NCBI GenBank assembly: GCA_027296185.1
Contig: JAPUJL010000040.1
Span: 1-8,268, forward strand
DNA: 8,268 bases
Direction: 5' to 3'
Source: SAR324 cluster bacterium
Lineage (GTDB): Bacteria; SAR324; JACQKK01
The first letter of the stretch is position 1. Every line of letters begins with the position of its first letter. Under the pieces are notes generated by a model. It made no database searches. It saw only the letters and a program-made list of their open reading frames with translations, and was not told the DNA's origin. The position numbers were made by a program, and so were the translations under genes. Positions 1-5,653 of the stretch are shown piece after piece.

Positions 1-137
1 CCTTCCGCGCTTTCGCCCGGCCGGAGACGCCCTTCGGGCGCGTGGTGGGCTCGCGCCGCAAATTGCTCGTCGACCAGGGCGAGTTCGATACCTATTGGGA
101 CAATCTCACCCGCCAGGCCCCTGCCGAGTCCCGCTGA
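1..137 (+). CDS. C-terminal fragment of an unrecognised protein
   Basis: An open frame enters from the left edge (first complete codon at position 3) and ends at TGA 135-137, giving 44 residues. The fragment is hydrophilic and mixed in charge, with short motifs such as RVVGSRRKLLVDQGEFD and YWDNL followed by a polar tail ending PAESR. It has no membrane segment and no low-complexity bias, and it uses GC-rich third positions like the neighbouring genes, so it reads as a genuine protein end. I do not recognise the family and assign no function. A small hairpin lies 24 nt after the stop, and the next gene starts 255 nt later, so it need not share a transcript with fliG. Confidence 0.55.
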   Translation, partial: FRAFARPETPFGRVVGSRRKLLVDQGEFDTYWDNLTRQAPAESR

Positions 138-161
138 TCCCGCCTGCAAAGGCTTCCTTGC

Positions 162-183
162 CGGACGGCCAAGAGCCGTTCCG
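162..183 (+). other. Hairpin downstream of the first gene, possible weak terminator
   Basis: The stem ACGGC (165-169) pairs with GCCGT (175-179) around a five-base loop. After one bulged T (180) it extends by three more pairs (162-164 with 181-183). It lies 24 nt past the stop at 137, where a terminator could sit. No T-tract follows, so it is not a canonical intrinsic terminator and may only be a stabilising 3' structure or chance in GC-rich DNA. Confidence 0.25.
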
Positions 184-297
184 CCACGTTACCTCCAGAC
201 GCCCGTTCCGTAGCCCGAAGGCCGCCCCGGCCCGTCTCTCCGGCGCCGCCTATCCGCCGCTTTCGTGCCCGTTACGCGCCCCTCCGGTGCCCATCCT

Positions 298-314
298 TGG
301 GCGTTATTCTTGCA
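298..314 (+). promoter_or_regulatory. Candidate sigma-54-type (-24/-12) promoter upstream of fliG
   Basis: In an A+T-richer island of this GC-rich gap, GG (300-301) and GC (312-313) are separated by exactly ten bases, the diagnostic spacing of sigma-54 promoters. The -12 half is good (TTGCA, 310-314). The -24 half is weak: only GGC of the usual TGGCACG is kept. A start near 325 would leave a leader of about 70 nt before the fliG start. Sigma-54 commonly drives flagellar genes in Proteobacteria, which fits the gene but does not prove the site. I saw no good sigma-70 pair here; TATTCT at 305-310 lacks a partner at -35. Confidence 0.25.
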
Positions 315-382
315 TTTCCATTGCGGTCAGCCCCCGCCCCCTTGCGGATGGCGCGGGACGGACCCTTTGCGAATCGAAAACC

Positions 383-387
383 GGAGG
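383..387 (+). promoter_or_regulatory. Ribosome binding site deciding the fliG start
   Basis: GGAGG at 383-387 lies five bases before GTG 393 but fourteen bases before the in-frame ATG 402. The spacing favours GTG as the initiation codon. Longer in-frame starts, such as TTG 297, have no such site. Confidence 0.6.
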
Positions 388-392
388 CCATC

Positions 393-1418
393 GTGAATCC
401 CATGGCGACAGGGCGTTCCACCGGAACGCGAAAGGCCGCCATCCTGCTCCTCTCCCTGGGAGAGGATGCGGCGGCGGAAGTGCTGAAGCTCCTCGACGAC
501 GAGGAGGTGCGGGCGATCACCACCCAGATGACCCGCTTTGAAGATGTGACGTTGAACGACGTGGACCGGGTCGCGAACGAGTACTTCGTGCGCCACGACG
601 AGGGCGCCGGCTCGATCGAGGCGCCGGAGACCAAGCTGCAATACCTGCAGCGGGTGTTGAGCAAGGCGCTGGGCGAAACCCGCGGCGGCGATATCGTGGA
701 GGGCATCCTGAACCGGCCCCCCGGTGGAGCCCTGGAAAAGCTCAAGTGGCACGCGCCCCGCACGATCGCGGGATTCATCGCCAACGAGCATCCGCAGGTG
801 ATTGCGGTGATTCTGGCCACGATGGACGAGGATGGGCTGGCCGAACGGGTGCTGACCGAGTTGCCAAGCGAAATGCAGAGCGACGTGGTGGAGCGCCTGG
901 CGGGGCTGAATTCCGTCTCGCAGGAGTGGATCGACGAAATCGAGCAGACTCTCGCCGACACCATGCTCCCCGCCGCGAAGGAGGTCATCGCCAAGGACGC
1001 CGCCGAGCAACGGGTGGCGGAGGTGCTGGTCACCGGGCCGCGGGCCATGGAAAGGGCCATCATGGACCACATCGAGCGCAAGGATCCGGAGGTCGCGGAG
1101 CGCATCCGGGATCAGATGCTTCGCTTCGAGGATTTCATCCGCATCGACAATCCCGGGTTGCAGCGGATTCTCCACCGCTCCAGCATGCAGGACTTGGTGC
1201 TGGCGCTACGGCTGGCGGACGACGAGCTGCGCGGGCACGTGATGAGCAACCTCTCGACCCACACCGCCCAGACGGTGGCCCAGGATTTGGAAGAGTTGAA
1301 CCCCACCCACGTCTCGGTGATCGAGGCGGCTCAGCAGCGGCTGGTGGCCATCGCCCGGCAATTGCTGGACAAGGGCGAGGTGACCCTGCTCGGCAAGCCG
1401 GGCACCATGATCGCCTGA
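393..1418 (+). CDS. fliG: FliG-like flagellar motor switch protein with a divergent torque helix
   Basis: This is a homologue of FliG, the cytoplasmic rotor protein that joins the MS ring (FliF) to FliM and transmits torque from the stator. Starting at GTG 393 it has 341 residues, the normal family length; ATG 402 (338 residues) is the alternative. The N-terminal domain carries a typical KAAILLLSLGEDAAAEVLK segment near residues 14-32. The middle domain has the EHPQ motif at 132-135, used for FliM binding. The C-terminal domain follows from about 230 and ends KGEVTLLGKPG. The MFVF-type hinge is MLRF (242-245) here. By hand alignment to E. coli, Arg281, Asp288 and Arg297 correspond to His290, Gln297 and His306; Asp289 is kept as Asp298 and Lys264 is Arg273. 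Family membership is secure, but a working motor role is less certain. No other flagellar gene is in view. Confidence 0.9.
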   Translation: MNPMATGRSTGTRKAAILLLSLGEDAAAEVLKLLDDEEVRAITTQMTRFEDVTLNDVDRVANEYFVRHDEGAGSIEAPETKLQYLQRVLSKALGETRGGDIVEGILNRPPGGALEKLKWHAPRTIAGFIANEHPQVIAVILATMDEDGLAERVLTELPSEMQSDVVERLAGLNSVSQEWIDEIEQTLADTMLPAAKEVIAKDAAEQRVAEVLVTGPRAMERAIMDHIERKDPEVAERIRDQMLRFEDFIRIDNPGLQRILHRSSMQDLVLALRLADDELRGHVMSNLSTHTAQTVAQDLEELNPTHVSVIEAAQQRLVAIARQLLDKGEVTLLGKPGTMIA

Positions 1419-1455
1419 CCCGGCTCGGCAAGCCGGGCAGATGATCCTCTGACCC
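1388..1455 (+). repeat. Imperfect 35-nt tandem duplication of the fliG 3' end
   Basis: Copy 1 (1388-1421) covers the last fliG codons and its stop. Copy 2 (1423-1455) follows at a 35-nt offset. The first 17 bases are identical (1388-1404 and 1423-1439). After that copy 2 has lost one base and has one more substitution, but keeps ATGATC and CTGACCC. The second copy is outside the reading frame. It looks like a local slippage duplication that has begun to decay. Confidence 0.8.
1419..1437 (+). other. Hairpin directly after the fliG stop
   Basis: CCCGGCT (1419-1425) pairs perfectly with AGCCGGG (1431-1437) around the loop CGGCA. It begins on the base after the TGA at 1416-1418. It has a terminator-like position and strength but no T-run follows, so it may instead act as a 3' stability element. 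The stem lies inside the second copy of the tandem duplication; the matching part of copy 1 forms the same stem with one mismatch. Confidence 0.35.
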
Positions 1456-1740
1456 CTCCTCCAGAGGCCGCGCCGCCCCATCGGCCCGATCGTCACAGCT
1501 CCAACGGCGCGGCCGGGGGCGGGGCGACTTCCACGGACCGCGCAGCGGCGGGCCGCGGCTGCATTCCCAGCGGGCTAAGGGGCCGTCCCGGAAGGTCCGT
1601 GCCGACCCGTTGTCATTCCGACAGAGCGAGAATTTCCGGCTGGAGGGCGGGAGATTCCGGCCCACGGTGGGTCGATTTGAGCCAACCCGCACTGCCCGGT
1701 GCGGCGGGCGCCTGGGTCGCACCCGTGCCGGAGACGGGAG
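1419..1740. other. Non-coding gap between convergent genes
   Basis: These 322 bases separate the 3' ends of fliG (+) and the serine hydrolase (-). Beyond the tandem duplication and hairpin at the left end there are two small inverted repeats: CCGCAC/GTGCGG at 1687-1692 and 1699-1704 (six-base loop), and CCCGT/ACGGG at 1722-1726 and 1734-1738 (seven-base loop). The second lies just past the hydrolase stop on the minus strand. None has a T-tract. Short open frames here have no plausible ribosome binding site or recognisable product, so I see no gene. Confidence 0.6.
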
Positions 1741-2940
1741 TCAGATTCCCGCCGCAGCGACGATGAGGTTGTGCAGGCGGGGGCGGAAGCGCAGCATGTC
1801 CGGCTGATTTTTTTCCCGGGAAATGTGCACCCGATTGGTCAGGACGATGACGATCAGGCCGCTTTCCGGCTCGATCCAGATCGACGTGCCGGTGAAGCCC
1901 GTATGGCCGAAGGCGCCGCTGGGCATCAACTCCCCGCAGCTCATGTAGCCGAACCCCTCGCCCTTGATGTCCCAGCCCAACCCGCGCGGAGGGAGCTTCC
2001 GGGGATTGTGATTGTGGGTCATCAGATTCACCGCGGACGTGGAGAACACGCGCACCCCGTCCAGCTCGCCGCCGCGGAGCATCATCCGCGCAAAGCGGTA
2101 CACGTCCTCCACCGTGGAGAAGAGCCCGGCGTTGCCCCCCTCGCCGCCGAAGACATGGCTGTTTTCGTCGTGGACGATGCCGCGGAGCAGTTGCTTGCGG
2201 TAGGGACAGTACTGGGTGGGGGCGATGGCGGCCTCCCACTCCTCGGAGAGCGGGTGAAACGTGGTGCGCGTCATCTGGAGCGGCTGCAGCACGTTGCGGT
2301 GGTGATAATCCGACAGGCTCCCGCCGCTCACCCGGCGCACGATCTCCCCCAGGATGAGAAAGTTCACGTCGCCATAGACCATGGCGGTGCCGGTGGGGTG
2401 CTGCAGCCGCACGTGCATCAACCGCCGCAGCGCCTCGGCGGGCGAGAGCTCCTCGCTGAACAGATCGATCAGGGGCGGCAGCCCGGAGGTGTGGGTCAGC
2501 AGATGGCGCAGGGTGATGCCCCGCTTCTCCGGGGTATCGAACCCGGGGACGAATTCCACCACCTTGTCCTCGAGGGAGACCCGGCCCTGTTCCATCAGCG
2601 CCACCACGCATGCCGCCGTGGCCATGGGCTTGGTCAGCGACGCCAGATCGAAGAGGGTGTTCCGCTGCAACTCCTCGGCTTCGGGACCCATCTCGATCCG
2701 GCCCCAGGGCTGGTGGATGAGCACCTCCTCGCCCAGCGCCGCGAGCAACTCGATCCCCGGAAAAATCCGTTGCCGCAGGGCGGACTCCACCAATGATTCC
2801 AGGTCCTTGCGCCAATTACGGCCAAAATTGATTTTGCTTGTTCGGTTCACGCCGATTCGGTAAGCTGGGTCGCCTTGGGAGGCTTGCGGGAATGAAGGCG
2901 GATGTGGGGCCGGAGACGCAGGGGCGCCGAGCGAACCCAT
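1741..2940 (-). CDS. Serine hydrolase, class C beta-lactamase / penicillin-binding-protein-like family
   Basis: The protein has 399 residues from ATG 2940. It belongs to the beta-lactamase fold family (Pfam PF00144 type) that includes AmpC, DD-carboxypeptidases and EstB-like esterases. Visible motifs are SLTK at 101-104 (nucleophile Ser101, general base Lys104), HLLTHTSGLP near 146-155, YGDVN at 189-193 (the Tyr-x-Asn-like element, Tyr189) and HTGFTG at 346-351 (the KTG-equivalent). The HTGFTG and LTNRVH (368-372) style is typical of the YfeW/EstB-like branch, so an esterase or peptidase acting on cell-wall-like substrates is likelier than antibiotic resistance; the substrate is unknown. The first 40 or so residues are Pro/Ser-rich, do not look conserved and contain no signal peptide or membrane helix. 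The true start could lie downstream, for example GTG 2850, because the ribosome site at 2940 (AGGG four bases upstream) is weak. Confidence 0.88.
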   Translation of the reverse strand: MGSLGAPASPAPHPPSFPQASQGDPAYRIGVNRTSKINFGRNWRKDLESLVESALRQRIFPGIELLAALGEEVLIHQPWGRIEMGPEAEELQRNTLFDLASLTKPMATAACVVALMEQGRVSLEDKVVEFVPGFDTPEKRGITLRHLLTHTSGLPPLIDLFSEELSPAEALRRLMHVRLQHPTGTAMVYGDVNFLILGEIVRRVSGGSLSDYHHRNVLQPLQMTRTTFHPLSEEWEAAIAPTQYCPYRKQLLRGIVHDENSHVFGGEGGNAGLFSTVEDVYRFARMMLRGGELDGVRVFSTSAVNLMTHNHNPRKLPPRGLGWDIKGEGFGYMSCGELMPSGAFGHTGFTGTSIWIEPESGLIVIVLTNRVHISREKNQPDMLRFRPRLHNLIVAAAGI

Positions 2941-3228
2941 CTTACCCTATCATTGGCATTTCCTCGGCTTCAAGGCCCATTCGGTCACGTTTCCCGCGCT
3001 CCCGCCGCGCTTCCAGTCCCGCCGTACAGGAACCCAGCAGTTGCAGCGTGAGTGGGTTGCGCCTGCCCGCGGATCGGTGTGGAAGCGCCGCCGCCACACA
3101 ATTACCGGAAACCGGGGCTGCTGACGGCCCGTTCGAGCAATGTCACGCATCGTGCCTCCCCGCAGACGGCCGCTGCGCCGGGATCGCCCGCCCGCTCATC
3201 CGGTGCCGCGGCGGGGGTGGCGCCCGCA

Positions 3229-3264
3229 GTGCCTCTCGCGGTGCTTCTCGCGGTGCCTCCCACA
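3229..3264 (+). repeat. Three tandem 12-nt units upstream of ptsP
   Basis: Units at 3229-3240 (GTGCCTCTCGCG), 3241-3252 (GTGCTTCTCGCG) and 3253-3264 (GTGCCTCCCACA) are adjacent. The first two differ by one base and the third has diverged in its second half. The array ends 36 bases before the ptsP start, inside its likely 5' leader. It could be replication slippage or a regulatory array; nothing in the sequence decides. Confidence 0.7.
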
Positions 3265-3281
3265 GGGCGCAGACAGCATCC

Positions 3282-3289
3282 AAAGGAGG
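3282..3289 (+). promoter_or_regulatory. Strong ribosome binding site of ptsP
   Basis: AAAGGAGG at 3282-3289 is a near-perfect Shine-Dalgarno sequence, eleven bases before ATG 3301. It fixes the ptsP start at 3301 against longer in-frame alternatives. Confidence 0.75.
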
Positions 3290-3300
3290 GTGAGGTTTCC

Positions 3301-5622
3301 ATGAAGACCGGTCTCGATCCGATCCCCCCCGACGCCCTCAAGGCGGAACACGAGGGGCCGTCGCAAATCCTGCAGACGCTGATCGACATTGGCCGGATCA
3401 TCACGACCTCCCACGGCCTGGACGAAACCCTGGGGCATACGGTCGATTTGATCGCCGAGCGGATGCAGGCCGACGTGTGCTCCATCTACCTCCACAACGA
3501 ACCCTCTCAGGAGTTGGTGCTGCAGGCCACTCACGGGCTCAATCCGGAAGCGGTGGGCCAAGTGCGCTTGACCGCTCACGAGGGGCTGGTCGGACTGGTG
3601 CTCGAGCAGGGGGCTCCGCTGAACCTGACGGACGTCTCGAACCATCCCCGGTTCAAGTACTTCCCCTCGATCAACGAGGAGCCGCTGTCCTCCTTCTGCG
3701 GGGTTCCGCTGATCGAGTTCCGCAAGACCCTCGGCGTGCTGGCCATCCAGAACCGGGAGAGCCGCCTCTTCACCCCCGAGGAGGAAACGCTCCTGATCGC
3801 CATCTCCACCCAGATTTCCGGGTTGATCTCCAAGGCGATCCTCGTGGATCACCTGGAGAAGGAGGCGGGCAAGCTCGACAAAGACCGGGACGCCCGTGAA
3901 CCGGAGCGGCTGCAGGGCGTGCCCATCGCCGGCGGCGTGGCCCGCGAGAAGGTGATGATTCTCCGCCGCACCCGGCTGGCCGAACCGGAGTATGCCGCCC
4001 GGCAATCTCCCCAGGAAGAAAAGCGGGCGCTGCAGCGGGCCATCGACTCCTCGGAGCAGGAAATCCTGGCCCTGATCCGCAGCCTCACCGCCCGGGTGGG
4101 CGAGCAGGACGCGGCGATCTTTCACTCCCACCTGCTGTATCTGGAGGACCGCGGCTTCATCCACCGCATCGAGAGCTTGATCGATCAGGGCGCCTCGGGG
4201 GCATGGGCCATCCACCACGTCGTGATGGACTACCTGAAAACCTTCCAAAGCCTGGAGGACGCCTACCTCAAGGAGCGGGGCGCGGACCTGGAAGACGTGG
4301 GCCACCGGCTGATGCGCCACCTGGGCGTCGCCAAGCCCCGGCCCCTGGGTCAGGACCGCAGCGGCGTGCTGGTCGCCGAGATGCTCTCCCCCAGCGACAC
4401 AGCGGAGCTGGATCCGACGAAGATCAAGGGGATCGTGACCAGTATCGGCGGATTCGTCTCCCACGCAGCCATTCTGGCCCGGAGCCTGCGCATCCCCGCC
4501 GTCAGCGGCATCGAGAATCTGATCGAGCGCATCGACGACGGCGACACGCTCCTCGTGGACGGGGAGACGGGGGTGGTGTTCGTCAATCCGCCCGATAGCG
4601 TCTCCAAGGAGTACGAGCGGTATCAAAAAACCCGCATCGACTACCTCACCCACCTGGACGACCTGCGCGACGAGCCCTGTTGCACGAAGGATCACGAGCG
4701 GATTCAGCTTTACGCGAACGTGAGCCTGTCCCACGACCTGGAGGACGTGACCCAGTACGGCGCGGACGGCATCGCCCTTTACCGCACCGAGTTGCACTAC
4801 CTGGTGCGCTCCTCGCCCCCCAGCGTGGACGAGCTGGTGGAGTTCTATTCGCAGGCGGTGGCGGCGGCGGGGGATCGGCTGGTGGTGTTCCGCACCCTGG
4901 ACCTGGGGAGCGACCACATGCCGCCCTACCTGAGCTTCCCGAAGGAAGACAACCCGTTCATGGGCTTCCGTTCCATCCGCTATCAGCTCAGCCGCAGCTT
5001 CCTGTTGCGCGATCAGCTGAAGGCCATCTTGCGGGTGGCCCACCTGGGTCAGGTCGCGGTGATGGTGCCGATGATCAGTCAGCTCGAGGAATTGCACGAG
5101 GTGAAGCGCATCTACCGCAATTGCCGCGCGGAACTGGAAAAGGAAGCGGAAGGCCCCCTGCCGGAAGTGAAACTGGGGATGATGTTCGAGGTGCCGGCGA
5201 CGGTGTTGATGAGCGATCTGTACGCGGGGGAGGTGGATTTCCTGGCGATCGGCTCCAATGACCTGACCCAGTACACCCTGGCCGTGGACCGCAACAACCC
5301 CTACGTCAGCCACCTCTACGACCCCCTCGAACCCGCGGTGCTGATCATGATCCGCCGGCTGATCGAAACCTCGCGGCGCGCCGGCAAAACCATCATGCTG
5401 GCGGGGGAGATGGCCTCCGATCCCGAAGGATGCCTGGTGCTGGTCGGGCTGGGCCTGCGGGAGCTGTGCATGAATGCCCCGCTGATCCCGCTCGTCAAGG
5501 ACCGGCTGGCCCAGCTCACCCTCGAACAGACCGAAAACCTGGCGCGGGTGGCGCTGGACTCCACCTCGGGGGCCAACGTCCGCCGCAACATCCGCATGTT
5601 TCTCCAGCAATACGGCGCCTAG
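3301..5622 (+). CDS. ptsP: GAF-domain PEP-protein phosphotransferase (Enzyme I-Ntr, PtsP)
   Basis: A 773-residue cytoplasmic protein with the PtsP order (E. coli PtsP is 748). An N-terminal GAF sensor domain spans about 22-185, a short charged linker follows, then the HPr/NPr-binding Enzyme I N-domain (about 205-330), the phosphohistidine domain (about 350-435) and the PEP-binding barrel (about 455-745). Enzyme I-Ntr takes phosphate from PEP and passes it through NPr to EIIA-Ntr, linking carbon/nitrogen status to regulation. The phospho-acceptor is His388 in GGFVSHAAILARS, where Val386 replaces the usual Thr of TSH. PEP-site residues kept are Arg495, Arg531, Arg557, Glu630, Asn653, Asp654 and Arg664. 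Two positions deviate: the GGDK motif is GSDH (536-539), and the CGE motif holding the E. coli Enzyme I catalytic Cys502 is Ala-Gly-Glu (701-703). No NPr or EIIA gene is in view. holA starts 31 nt downstream. Confidence 0.93.
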   Translation: MKTGLDPIPPDALKAEHEGPSQILQTLIDIGRIITTSHGLDETLGHTVDLIAERMQADVCSIYLHNEPSQELVLQATHGLNPEAVGQVRLTAHEGLVGLVLEQGAPLNLTDVSNHPRFKYFPSINEEPLSSFCGVPLIEFRKTLGVLAIQNRESRLFTPEEETLLIAISTQISGLISKAILVDHLEKEAGKLDKDRDAREPERLQGVPIAGGVAREKVMILRRTRLAEPEYAARQSPQEEKRALQRAIDSSEQEILALIRSLTARVGEQDAAIFHSHLLYLEDRGFIHRIESLIDQGASGAWAIHHVVMDYLKTFQSLEDAYLKERGADLEDVGHRLMRHLGVAKPRPLGQDRSGVLVAEMLSPSDTAELDPTKIKGIVTSIGGFVSHAAILARSLRIPAVSGIENLIERIDDGDTLLVDGETGVVFVNPPDSVSKEYERYQKTRIDYLTHLDDLRDEPCCTKDHERIQLYANVSLSHDLEDVTQYGADGIALYRTELHYLVRSSPPSVDELVEFYSQAVAAAGDRLVVFRTLDLGSDHMPPYLSFPKEDNPFMGFRSIRYQLSRSFLLRDQLKAILRVAHLGQVAVMVPMISQLEELHEVKRIYRNCRAELEKEAEGPLPEVKLGMMFEVPATVLMSDLYAGEVDFLAIGSNDLTQYTLAVDRNNPYVSHLYDPLEPAVLIMIRRLIETSRRAGKTIMLAGEMASDPEGCLVLVGLGLRELCMNAPLIPLVKDRLAQLTLEQTENLARVALDSTSGANVRRNIRMFLQQYGA

Positions 5623-5653
5623 CGCCCGCCGAACCGGAAAGACCTCCACGCCC

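Larger units (their letters stand above)
2941..3300. other. Divergent intergenic region between the hydrolase and ptsP
   Basis: These 360 bases should hold the outward-facing promoters of the two units. I found no convincing -35/-10 pair on either strand, which is common in GC-rich genomes. The frame upstream of ptsP is open back to GTG 3052, but it encodes an Ala/Pro/Arg-rich, low-complexity stretch unlike any PtsP N-terminus, and the strong ribosome site lies at 3282-3289. I therefore treat the region as non-coding. A 12-nt triplicate repeat at 3229-3264 is the only clear structure. Confidence 0.55.

Noticed and set aside
297..392. Longer fliG N-terminus from TTG 297
   Set aside because: It adds a non-conserved Pro/Arg-rich stretch and overlaps the promoter-like patch. 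GGAGG at 383-387 and normal family length favour GTG 393.
272..1175. Two overlapping minus-strand open frames antisense to fliG (277 and 282 codons)
   Set aside because: The plus strand encodes an unmistakable FliG. The antisense frames are low-complexity (Ser/Arg-rich or His/Gln-rich) and have no family resemblance.
1543..1563. GC-rich inverted repeat GCAGC...GCTGC in the convergent gap
   Set aside because: Only a five-base clean stem with a mismatched GC-rich interior and no T-tract; expected by chance at this base composition.
1812..1823. Perfect 12-bp palindrome TTTCCCGGGAAA, preceded by more Ts, near the hydrolase 3' end
   Set aside because: It lies inside the coding region about 70 bases before the stop, in codons for an Arg-Glu-Lys-Asn stretch. 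It has no terminator layout and is single-copy, so it is probably coincidental.
1699..2796. Plus-strand open frame of 365 codons antisense to the serine hydrolase
   Set aside because: The minus strand carries all catalytic motifs of the hydrolase. The plus-strand product is His/Gln/Gly-rich with no domain, so it is a shadow.
3052..3300. In-frame N-terminal extension of ptsP to GTG 3052
   Set aside because: The extension is Ala/Pro/Arg-rich, includes the 12-nt repeats and does not resemble PtsP. The strong Shine-Dalgarno at 3282-3289 points to ATG 3301.
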